A DNA stretch of 64,000 nt from positions 2,512,861-2,576,860 of the forward strand of contig NZ_VDMS01000001.1 in the NCBI RefSeq assembly GCF_006346395.1, written 5' to 3'. How positions within the stretch are numbered: the first letter of the stretch is position 1; each line of letters starts with the position of its first letter. Shown here piece by piece: positions 17,627 through 25,142 of this stretch. This stretch comes from Nocardioides plantarum. GTDB lineage: Bacteria > Actinomycetota > Actinomycetes > Propionibacteriales > Nocardioidaceae. Under the pieces are notes generated by a model. The model was given only the letters and a program-made list of their open reading frames with translations. It was not told where the DNA came from and did not search any database. Position numbers and translations under genes: made by a program.

Positions 17627-17657
17627 TTGACCAAATGGCAGACTATGACAGATAGTC
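17627..17657 (+). promoter_or_regulatory. Promoter with overlapping inverted repeat in the P450 divergent region
   Basis: TTGACC (17627–17632) and GATAGT (17651–17656, spacer 18) form a plausible promoter for the plus-strand genes. The inverted repeat GACTAT-N5-ATAGTC (17641–17657) covers the spacer and -10, where a repressor would block polymerase. A second, weaker repeat GTGAC-N9-GTCAC lies at 17605–17623. Confidence 0.55.
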
Positions 17658-17712
17658 AGAGTGTGCAATGGCTCACACCGCAGGCTGCGGCCCCCTGGCG
17701 ACGAGGACGACG

Positions 17713-18768
17713 ATGACGACACCACGGCCCCGGGCCGACCTCCTGGACTTGGCCCAGCGCGCCCAGCAGGAGGCGATCGACTGGATCGAGCAGCAGCTCG
17801 ACGACGGTCGCCCGCGTGACCACGCCCAGAAGAACACCTGGTGGCGCGTCCCGTGGGCGCTCTCGGTCGCCGGGGCCGACGGCGCCGCCGGGGCCGTCCT
17901 GGACTGGGCGGTGCGCGAGGCCCTGGACGGCCAGGCCGACCTGCGCCCCGGGCCGGCCGAGTTCATGGCCGGCGCGAGCCCGGTCTACGAGCTCAGCGCG
18001 ATCGCCATCGCCGCGTGGCGCCTGGGTCGTCCCGATCTGGCCCACGCCCTCCTGGACCGCTGCGCTCTCTTCCAGAGCCGGCACACCGGGGGTGTCTACG
18101 ACCAGCGGGACCGGGACGAGAGCGGCGCCCACGTCCAGGACCTGCTGAAGACCTGCCAGCTCGGCATCGCCGCGGTCGTCGTCGGGCGTCGGGACATCGC
18201 GGATCCGATCGCGACCTGGGTGCGCGAGCTGTGGGCTCGGCAGCCCGAGCTGCCCCACGTCCTCTACGCCGGGCGGTACGACGACGGCACGCTGTTCGTG
18301 CCGACCGAGGACGACTTCTTCGGCCGCTTCCTGCTCCGCGTCGACTTCCGCGAACCGCTGCAGGCCTACTACAACCCCGGGATCGCCGCCGCCTTCCTGC
18401 ACGACTACCGCGCCCTGGCCGGGTCCGACGACCTCGACCTCGCCCGTGCCTTCCTCCGGCTCAACGCCGACGGGACCGACGCACAGTTCACCGATCCGCA
18501 CTCGGTGCAGATCTGCAAGTACGCCTGGGGTGTCGCGTGCGACCTCAGGCTCGACCCGCACTCGCCGTTCACCGCCGACGCCGAGCGGATGACCGAGTGG
18601 TTCCTCGACCGGCAGAACGCCGACGGCTCCTGGTCGCCCTCGACCTTCGGGTCCGCGGAGGTGCCGCCACCGGTCGACCGGCTGTGGAAGACGGCCGAGC
18701 ACCTCATGGAGCTGACGTTCCTGATCGAGGCGCTGAACGCGGCCGACCCGACCATCCCCGACTCCTGA
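17713..18768 (+). CDS. Unrecognised all-helical protein in P450 cluster
   Basis: A 351-aa soluble protein, evidently rich in alpha helices. Near the C-terminus WFLDRQNADGSWSPSTF has the Q-x-x-DGSW look of the helical-toroid repeats in squalene cyclases and prenyltransferases. That is the only family hint I can offer, and the protein is short for a full cyclase. Conserved-looking acidic, His and Trp clusters (QKNTWWRVPWAL, AGRYDDGTLFVPTEDDFFGR) suggest a real enzyme or lyase. ATG 17713 follows GAGGACG; an in-frame ATG at 17668 would lie almost on the promoter and is less likely. It lies 26 bp before the P450 gene, clearly co-transcribed with it. Confidence 0.7.
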   Translation: MTTPRPRADLLDLAQRAQQEAIDWIEQQLDDGRPRDHAQKNTWWRVPWALSVAGADGAAGAVLDWAVREALDGQADLRPGPAEFMAGASPVYELSAIAIAAWRLGRPDLAHALLDRCALFQSRHTGGVYDQRDRDESGAHVQDLLKTCQLGIAAVVVGRRDIADPIATWVRELWARQPELPHVLYAGRYDDGTLFVPTEDDFFGRFLLRVDFREPLQAYYNPGIAAAFLHDYRALAGSDDLDLARAFLRLNADGTDAQFTDPHSVQICKYAWGVACDLRLDPHSPFTADAERMTEWFLDRQNADGSWSPSTFGSAEVPPPVDRLWKTAEHLMELTFLIEALNAADPTIPDS

Positions 18769-18794
18769 CCCGACGAACGACGAGGAACCACCAC

Positions 18795-20117
18795 ATGACC
18801 GACGACGCCGTCGCAGCCGCGCCCCACCTGTGCCCCGTGATGTCGGACGAGGGGCGGGTCGAGATCGACTTCGACCACCTCGACCCCGACTACTCCGACC
18901 ACTGGAGCCCACGACTCAACCAGCTCGCACGTTGCCCCGTGGCCCACTCGTCACACCATGACGGCTTCTGGATGGTCACCGGCCACGAGGAGCTCAAGGC
19001 GGCGGCGACCGACTGGGAGCACTTCTCCTCGCTGCACGACGGCATCGACGGCGACGCCTTCGCCGAACGCGACAAGGTCGCCTATCCGGAGCCACGCACC
19101 CCGCGCGGCGGCTCGACCATCCCGGACGCATCGCTGGCCAGGATGGTGCCGAGCGAGGCCGACGGGCCCATGCACACCGACATCCGCCGTCTCGAGGTCC
19201 CGTTCTTCACCCCGAAGGCCGTGCGGTCGCAAGAGGCGCAGGTCCGCGCCTACGTCGACGCCGCGCTCGACGACGTGATCGAGAGCGGGCGTCTCGACTT
19301 CGCCACCGACTTCGGTCGCGTCATCCCCACCAAGGTCACGATCTCGGTGATCGGCTTCGACCCCGAGGAGTGGGCCGACTTCGCCGCCGTCGTCCACGCC
19401 ATGAACCTGCACGGCATCTACTCGCCGGAGTTCCCGTTCGACGCCCTCTTCGCGACCCAGGCCAAGGTGCTCGAGCTCGTCAAGCAACGGCGCGAGGACC
19501 CGCGCGACGACGTCGCCTCCGCCCTGACCCGGGGCTCCGTGCTCGGCTCTCCCGTCACTGACGAAGAGGCGGCGACGATCCTCAACGGGCTCACGTTCGC
19601 CGCCACCGACACGACGACCTCGGCGCTCCTGCACTCCCTGCGCTGGCTCTCGGCCCACCCCGAGGAGCGGGCGCTCCTGCAGCGCGAGCCCGACCGGATC
19701 CCTACGGCGATCGAGGAGTTCCTGCGCTACTACAGCCCGTTCTTCGGTGTCGCCCGCACCGTGGCCGCCGACACCGAGCTCGGCGGACAGTCGTTGGCCG
19801 AGGGTGACCGCGTGATGCTGACGTACGCCGCCGCCAACCGCGACGAGCGCGTCTTCGAGGACCCCGACCGGGTCGACCTCGCGCGCGCCAACGCATCCGA
19901 GCACGTGGCGTTCGGCGCAGGGCCCCACCGGTGCCTCGGTGCGCCCCTGGCCCGCCTCGAGCTGCGCATCATGATCGAGCGGGTCCTCGAGCGACTCCCC
20001 GACTTCCACGTGCTGGAGGACCAGGTCGTCGAGTACCCCATCAAGTCGTCCATCAACGGCATCGACCAGCTGCCCGCGACGTTCACGCCGGGGACCCGCG
20101 TCGGCACCTCCCGATGA
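18795..20117 (+). CDS. Cytochrome P450
   Basis: A 440-aa soluble bacterial class I P450. The I-helix oxygen-activation motif is AATDTTTSALL, the K-helix ExxR is EEFLR, and the heme loop FGAGPHRCLGAPLARLE has Cys380 as the thiolate ligand. The N-terminus is hydrophilic with no anchor. Start ATG 18795 lies a few bases after CGAGGAACC. Electrons should come from the ferredoxin and reductase on the other side of the divergent promoter. The neighbouring SDR and amine oxidase suggest oxidation of an alicyclic, terpenoid or amine compound; the substrate cannot be read from sequence. Confidence 0.95.
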   Translation: MTDDAVAAAPHLCPVMSDEGRVEIDFDHLDPDYSDHWSPRLNQLARCPVAHSSHHDGFWMVTGHEELKAAATDWEHFSSLHDGIDGDAFAERDKVAYPEPRTPRGGSTIPDASLARMVPSEADGPMHTDIRRLEVPFFTPKAVRSQEAQVRAYVDAALDDVIESGRLDFATDFGRVIPTKVTISVIGFDPEEWADFAAVVHAMNLHGIYSPEFPFDALFATQAKVLELVKQRREDPRDDVASALTRGSVLGSPVTDEEAATILNGLTFAATDTTTSALLHSLRWLSAHPEERALLQREPDRIPTAIEEFLRYYSPFFGVARTVAADTELGGQSLAEGDRVMLTYAAANRDERVFEDPDRVDLARANASEHVAFGAGPHRCLGAPLARLELRIMIERVLERLPDFHVLEDQVVEYPIKSSINGIDQLPATFTPGTRVGTSR

Positions 20118-20191
20118 GCGACGAGCCCGACCGACCCTCACCGTCCGCCATGATCACCATCACCATCCCAGCCACCCCAGGAGCGCCATGA
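20114..20191 (+). CDS. Possible 25-codon bridging ORF
   Basis: A tiny frame (MSDEPDRPSPSAMITITIPA…) starts in the ATGA that ends the P450 gene and stops in the ATGA that starts the SDR gene. It overlaps both by four bases. It has no Shine–Dalgarno of its own, while the SDR has AGGAG just upstream. It could carry ribosomes across the junction rather than make a useful peptide, or be coincidence. Confidence 0.3.
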   Translation: MSDEPDRPSPSAMITITIPATPGAP

Positions 20192-21024
20192 CCACGGACC
20201 TCACCGGACGCGTCGTCGTCATCACCGGAGGGGCCCGCGGTATCGGGCTCACCACCGCCCGGCAGCTGGCGGACGCCGGCGCCAGGGTCGTGCTCGGTGA
20301 CCTCGACCTCGCCCAGGTCACCGAGGCCGCCGACTCCGTGGGCGGTGGCGCGGTCGGGGCGCGGCTCGACGTCACGAGCCGCGACTCGTGGGCCGACTTC
20401 CTGGCCGCGACCGCCGAGGCCGGCCCGATCGACGTCCTGGTCAACAACGCGGGCATCATGCCGCTGGGCCGTTTCCTCGACGAGGACGACGCCATCTCCC
20501 GCGCCGTCTTCGACGTGAACGTCCTGGGCTACGGCCTCGGCATGAAGATGGTCGTGCCGGCCATGATCGCGCGCGGCGGCGGGCAGGTCGTCAACGTCGC
20601 CTCCGCCGTCGGCCGGCTCCCGCTCGCCGAGGGTGCGAGCTACTCGGCCTCGAAGGCCGCGGTGATCGCGATGAGCGACGCCGTGAGGGACGAGCTGGCC
20701 CGCGACGGCATCGCCGTCAGCGTCATCCTGCCGACGGCGGTCGAGACGGCGCTGGCCGCCGGGGTGGCCCACGCCAAGGGCGTCAAGCACCTCGCCCCGG
20801 AGGACGTCGCGAAGGCCATCGTCGGGGTGATCCGGCGTCCGCGCGACGAGACGTGGGTGCCCCGGTCGGGCGGACGCATGGTGGCAGCCTCGTCGCTGCT
20901 GCCCCGCGGCGTACGCCTCGGGATCCAGCGGCTCATCAGTGCGGACACGGTGCTGAGCGGTGCCGACAGTGCCGCCCGCACGTCGTACGAGCGTGAGCTG
21001 CGCGAGCGGGCGCGCCAAGGCTGA
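20188..21024 (+). CDS. Short-chain dehydrogenase/reductase
   Basis: A 278-aa NAD(P)-dependent SDR. It has the glycine-rich cofactor motif TGGARGIG, NNAG, and the catalytic Ser–Tyr–Lys set (VASAVGRLPL…YSASK). Asp in VVLGDLDL after beta-2 suggests NAD preference. Start ATG 20188 has AGGAG five bases upstream. Placed directly behind the P450, it probably oxidises the alcohol the P450 makes. The C-terminal extension (after about 230) resembles that of membrane- or lipid-associated SDRs. Confidence 0.92.
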   Translation: MTTDLTGRVVVITGGARGIGLTTARQLADAGARVVLGDLDLAQVTEAADSVGGGAVGARLDVTSRDSWADFLAATAEAGPIDVLVNNAGIMPLGRFLDEDDAISRAVFDVNVLGYGLGMKMVVPAMIARGGGQVVNVASAVGRLPLAEGASYSASKAAVIAMSDAVRDELARDGIAVSVILPTAVETALAAGVAHAKGVKHLAPEDVAKAIVGVIRRPRDETWVPRSGGRMVAASSLLPRGVRLGIQRLISADTVLSGADSAARTSYERELRERARQG

Positions 21025-21182
21025 TCGGCCGTCGACTGCTGATCGAGAGCGGTGCTCTGCCACGAGTCGTGGTGGCTGGGCGCCGTCGCCTCCGGCGGGC
21101 GGTGCTAGATTTCTGGACGATCGACCTGATAAGAGGCTACGGTGCGTCCCGACGTCGATCAGCGACCCCACGAGGAGCCGTC

Positions 21183-22604
21183 ATGGCGAGGCCGGAGACG
21201 CAGGACCGGACGGCTGGGCCCGTGGGCGGCCCTGTCGGCGGCTCGGTCGACGTGGTGGTGGTGGGAGCCGGCCTGGCCGGTCTGACCGCGGCGCGCGAGC
21301 TGTCGACCGCCGGCCTCCGGGTGCAGGTGCTCGAGGCGCGCGACCGGGTCGGTGGCCGCACGCTCAACCACGACCTGGGCCACGGCGAGGTCGTCGAGAC
21401 GGGCGGCCAGTTCGTCGGCCCCACCCAGCACCACGTACGACGGCTGGCCGCCGACCTCGGCGTCCCCCTCTTCCCCGCCCACGACGACGGCGACAGCGTC
21501 TACGTGCGCGGTCACCGGGCCCGGCGCTTCGCCGGTGACGTCCCCCCGGACCACCTCGCGCTGCCCGACGTCGCGATGACCATGCTGCGGATGAACGCCG
21601 CGTCGCGGGCGGTCCCGGTCGAGGCGCCGTGGGAGGCGCCCCGGGCGGCCGAGCTCGACGCGATCACCCTCGAGACCTGGATCCGGCGTACGACGATCGG
21701 CTCGGGCGGCCTCGAGCTCGTCAACGTCCTGCTCGGCTCGGCGTTCGGCGCGACCGCCGCGGAGGTCTCGGCCCTCTTCGCCCTCTGGTACGTCGCGGGG
21801 GCGGGCGACGCGGAGCAGCCGGGCACCCTCGAGCGGATGATCGGCGTGGCCGGTGGCGCGCAGGAGTCACGCCTCGTGGGTGGGTCGCAGCGGCTCTCGC
21901 TGCTCCTCGCCGACGAGCTCGGCGACCGGGTCGCCCTGGGCCGGCCGGTGCGCTCGATCCGTCAGGACCGCGACGGGGTCAGCGTCGTCACCGACGCCGG
22001 CACCTGGCGTGCGGCCCGCGTCGTCGTGGCCGTCCCGCCGCCCCTGGCCGCCCGGATCGCCTTCGACCCCGTGCTGCCGGCGCAGCAGCACGCGCTGTTC
22101 GAGCGGATGTCGTTCGGCAGCCTGATGAAGTGCGAGGCGGTCTACGAGACCCCGTTCTGGCGCGAGCAGGGCCTGTCGGGCCAGGGCGTCTTCCGCGGCG
22201 ACGCGGCCCCGGTGTGCTCGATGTTCGACAACAGCCCCCCGAGCGGGACACCCGGTGTGCTGATGGGCTTCGTCGGTGGCGCCGAGTGGCGCCGCTGGTC
22301 GGTCCGGCCCGGGCGGGAGCGCCGCGGTGCGGTCCTGCGGAGCTTCGCGCGGGTCGTCGGCCCGCAGGCCCTGCGCCCGCTGGACTACCTCGAGCAGGAC
22401 TGGACCGACGAGGAGTGGACCCGGGGCGGACCGACCTCCGTGCTCACGCCCGGCGTGCTCACCGGCATCGGGCGCTGGCGCGACGTCGCGTTCGACCGGG
22501 TGCACTGGGCCGGGGCCGAGCACGCCCACTACTGGAACGGCTTCATGGACGGGGCGATCAGCTCCGCCACGACCACGGCAGCCGCCGTGCTGGAGGAGAT
22601 CTGA
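21183..22604 (+). CDS. Flavin-dependent amine oxidase
   Basis: A 473-aa FAD enzyme of the monoamine oxidase family. The N-terminus has the dinucleotide-binding motif VVVVGAGLAGLTAARELS and the following ARDRVGGRT. The C-terminus has the FAD-contacting HWAGAEHAHYWNGFMDGA. No Cys for covalent FAD attachment is seen at the usual place (the sequence reads HAHYWNG), so FAD is probably non-covalent. Start ATG 21183 follows GAGGAG. There is a 158-bp gap after the SDR gene, so it may have its own promoter. It would deaminate an amine or act as a desaturase in the P450 pathway. Confidence 0.92.
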   Translation: MARPETQDRTAGPVGGPVGGSVDVVVVGAGLAGLTAARELSTAGLRVQVLEARDRVGGRTLNHDLGHGEVVETGGQFVGPTQHHVRRLAADLGVPLFPAHDDGDSVYVRGHRARRFAGDVPPDHLALPDVAMTMLRMNAASRAVPVEAPWEAPRAAELDAITLETWIRRTTIGSGGLELVNVLLGSAFGATAAEVSALFALWYVAGAGDAEQPGTLERMIGVAGGAQESRLVGGSQRLSLLLADELGDRVALGRPVRSIRQDRDGVSVVTDAGTWRAARVVVAVPPPLAARIAFDPVLPAQQHALFERMSFGSLMKCEAVYETPFWREQGLSGQGVFRGDAAPVCSMFDNSPPSGTPGVLMGFVGGAEWRRWSVRPGRERRGAVLRSFARVVGPQALRPLDYLEQDWTDEEWTRGGPTSVLTPGVLTGIGRWRDVAFDRVHWAGAEHAHYWNGFMDGAISSATTTAAAVLEEI

Positions 22605-22605
22605 C

Positions 22606-23082
22606 ATGACCCGCACCGTCATCGTGAGCGTCACGCGCGAGCTGGCCGCGGGGGTGGAGGCGATCTGCGCGGTCACCGACGACACCTCCCGCTACGGAGA
22701 CTGGGTGGACGGCGTCCTGGAGGTGACCGATCACCACGGTCGGGCCACGGTCGGCAGGACCTACGCCGAGCGCAACCGCGCCGTCGGTCCGCTGGTCACC
22801 CGCTCGCAGTGGACCGTGCTCGAGGACGTGCCCCACGAGCGCCGCGTCGACGCCGGCACCGGGTTCGCGCCGCTGCGCGATCTCGTCAACACCTTCCGCT
22901 TCGAGCCCCTGGGTCCCGATCGCACGGCGATGACCTACGAGGTGCGCTTCCGGATCGGGCTCGGCCCCCTCACACCGCTGGTGGTGGCCGTCCTGCGCCG
23001 GTCCCTGCGTGCCGAGTTCACCCGGTCGCTGCAGAACCTGGAGGAGCTGGTCGTCTCCGAGGCGCCCCTCGGCCGAGCCTGA
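22606..23082 (+). CDS. SRPBCC-family (START-like) protein
   Basis: A 158-aa helix-grip-fold protein, starting one base after the amine oxidase stop (TGACATG). The N-terminal pattern (VTDDTSRYGDWVDGVLEVTD) and the central EVRFRIGL strands are typical of polyketide-cyclase/START-like proteins that bind hydrophobic ligands. It probably binds or transfers an intermediate of the cluster. The gene ends 18 bp from the convergent MFS gene. Confidence 0.82.
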   Translation: MTRTVIVSVTRELAAGVEAICAVTDDTSRYGDWVDGVLEVTDHHGRATVGRTYAERNRAVGPLVTRSQWTVLEDVPHERRVDAGTGFAPLRDLVNTFRFEPLGPDRTAMTYEVRFRIGLGPLTPLVVAVLRRSLRAEFTRSLQNLEELVVSEAPLGRA

Positions 23083-23100
23083 CCGGCGGCACCGCCCCGG

Positions 23101-24321
23101 TCACCGGACGGGGGCGTCGCGCGGCAGGGTCAGGGTCGCGACGACCGCCGGCAGTGCGACGACCGCCACGGCACCGAGCGCCGCGGCAGGTGACGACAGG
23201 AACGCCTGGACCGTCAGCACCAGCACGACCCCGCCCGCGTTGCCCGCGAGCAGGAGCAGCGTCGTGCCTCGCGCGGCCCGGTCCGCTCCCAGCCGTACCT
23301 CGGCCCACTCCAGGGCGATCGGCAGGCACGGCAGGAGCGCCAGGCCGACGACGACCAGCACCACGCCGAGGACGACGACGTCCTCGGCCAGTGCGGCGAC
23401 GACGAAGCAGGTCACCGTGACCACGGCCGCCCCGACCAGCACCTGGCGTCGGCGTCCGGTCCGGCTGGCCCAGCCAGGCAGCACCAGCGAGCCGAGGATG
23501 CCGGCCACGGTCATCGCCGCGATCAGGCCACCGGCCGCGTCGGGCTCGCCCAGGTCGTCGAGCACCGAGTCGAGCCAGGTGGCGACGGCGTTGAACACGC
23601 CGACCCCGACGAAGAGCGTGACCGCCAGCCCGACCAGGAACGGGTCGAGGCGCCGGCCGGCCCCGGACTCCGCGTCGCGCCGTACGTCGTCGTGCCCGTC
23701 GCGGGCGCCGTCGTGGAGCGGGGCGACGCCCAGCACGGACACGGCGACGGCGAGGGCGACCGCGACCGCGAGGACGGCCTGCGCGCGCACGAGCCCGTCG
23801 AGACCGACGGCGTCGTAGAGAGGGCCGGTGCTGAGCGCGGCCACCAGGATCCCGACGAACTGCGCGGCGCTGACCAGGGCGATCACCGTCGCCCGCGAGC
23901 GGGCGGGGGCGAAGCGGACCGCGACGGCGGTCGTGGCCCCCACGACGAGCGGCTGGCCCAGCGAGACCACGATCTGCCCGCAGAGCAGGGTGGTGAAGGA
24001 GTCCGGGCCGAGCGCCCGGACCGTCGCCCCCAGAGCGGTCAGGGCGGCGCCGCAGGCGAGCGTGGGCGCGAGCCGGCGGTCGAGCCACCGTCCGGCGGGC
24101 AGGGCGAGCACCACGAAGACCAGCGGGTTGAGCGCGGTGAGGTCGCCGATCCGGCCGGAGCCGACGCCGAGGTCGCCGGCGACCTCGTCGGTGACGGGGG
24201 AGAAGGTCAGCCACAGCACCTGGGTCACGACGACGAGCGCGGCGAAGGTCGCCAGGACGACGGTCCGGCCCGCCGTGCGGAACCCGTGGTCGGGGGTGCG
24301 GGGCTGGGCCGTCTGGGCCAT
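23101..24321 (-). CDS. MFS transporter
   Basis: A 406-aa major facilitator with about 12 hydrophobic segments and a cytoplasmic loop near 205–230. The loop between TM2 and TM3 (PAGRWLDRR) matches the MFS signature. The start is ATG 24321. The operator-like palindrome TGGTCA-N2-TGACCA lies 82 bp upstream, shared with the divergent TetR gene. A drug or metabolite exporter is likely from this TetR context; the substrate is unknown. Confidence 0.9.
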   Translation of the reverse strand: MAQTAQPRTPDHGFRTAGRTVVLATFAALVVVTQVLWLTFSPVTDEVAGDLGVGSGRIGDLTALNPLVFVVLALPAGRWLDRRLAPTLACGAALTALGATVRALGPDSFTTLLCGQIVVSLGQPLVVGATTAVAVRFAPARSRATVIALVSAAQFVGILVAALSTGPLYDAVGLDGLVRAQAVLAVAVALAVAVSVLGVAPLHDGARDGHDDVRRDAESGAGRRLDPFLVGLAVTLFVGVGVFNAVATWLDSVLDDLGEPDAAGGLIAAMTVAGILGSLVLPGWASRTGRRRQVLVGAAVVTVTCFVVAALAEDVVVLGVVLVVVGLALLPCLPIALEWAEVRLGADRAARGTTLLLLAGNAGGVVLVLTVQAFLSSPAAALGAVAVVALPAVVATLTLPRDAPVR

Positions 24322-24402
24322 GTCGATCTCCTGCTCGCCGGGGGCTCGGGGACGACGACGGTCGAGCTCGTCCCGAGGGATCGTGGGGCACCACCGGGCA
24401 TG

Positions 24403-24416
24403 TGGTCAAGTGACCA
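24403..24416. promoter_or_regulatory. TetR operator candidate, copy 1
   Basis: TGGTCA-AG-TGACCA in the divergent promoter region between the MFS and TetR genes, followed by an AT-rich ATTAATTT. The same palindrome with adjacent AATTA occurs at 27331–27344 before the MMPL gene. Confidence 0.7.
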
Positions 24417-24480
24417 ATTAATTTGGGTGGGAGGTCGGGCGCCCGCACTCGATCGCGATGGGCGTGTGAGAATCACGCCC

Positions 24481-25128
24481 ATGGTCGACGGCGCCGCTCC
24501 CCCCGCCCCGTCCGTCCCCGCGGCCCCGCGCCGCGGACGACCACCGCGGACCAGCCAGGCCGAGCTGGTCACCGCGGCGATGACGGTCATCGGCCGCGAC
24601 GGGGTCGGCGCGGCCACGACCCGCAAGATCGCCGACGAGGCGGGGGTGCCGCTCGGGACCGTGCACTACTGGTTCAAGGACAAGGCCGGGTTGCTCGACG
24701 CCGTGGTGCGCGAGCTGCTGCGCCGCATCGAGACGGTGACCGAGGCCCTCGCCCTGTCCGACGAGACCGACTACCGCGAGGCGCTGCTGGCGACCTTCCG
24801 CTCGATCGCCGAGGACGACCTCGGCACCCAGCTCGGGACCTACGAGCTGACGGTCCTGGCCGTGCGGACCCCCGGGATGCGCGAGCTGGCCGCCCGGCAG
24901 TACCAGCTCTACCGGGCCACGGCCCGCCACGTCGTCGAGCTCGCCCTGGCCGACTCCGACCTGGACCCCGCGACGGTCGCGACCCTCGGTGAGCTCGTCG
25001 CGGTGACCTTCGACGGCATGGTCCTGGCCTGGCTGGCCGATCCCGACGGCGCCGACCCGGAGGGCGTGCTGGCGATGCTGGCCCACCTGCTCCAGCTCGC
25101 CCGCACCTCGGGTGGCCCGGCCGCCTGA
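24481..25128 (+). CDS. TetR-family regulator
   Basis: A 215-aa repressor. After a Pro-rich leader comes the HTH at about 25–70 (AAMTVIGRDGVGAATTRKIA, GVPLGTVHYWFKDKAGLLDA), then a helical effector domain of the TetR_C_6/BetI-like kind (TYELTVLAVRTPGMRELAAR). The frame is open far upstream, but ATG 24481 is the only sensible start next to the HTH. It is divergent from the MFS gene and convergent with the MMPL gene. A matching operator precedes both, so it likely represses both exporters and itself. Confidence 0.92.
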   Translation: MVDGAAPPAPSVPAAPRRGRPPRTSQAELVTAAMTVIGRDGVGAATTRKIADEAGVPLGTVHYWFKDKAGLLDAVVRELLRRIETVTEALALSDETDYREALLATFRSIAEDDLGTQLGTYELTVLAVRTPGMRELAARQYQLYRATARHVVELALADSDLDPATVATLGELVAVTFDGMVLAWLADPDGADPEGVLAMLAHLLQLARTSGGPAA

Positions 25129-25142
25129 GGTGCGGACGTCCC

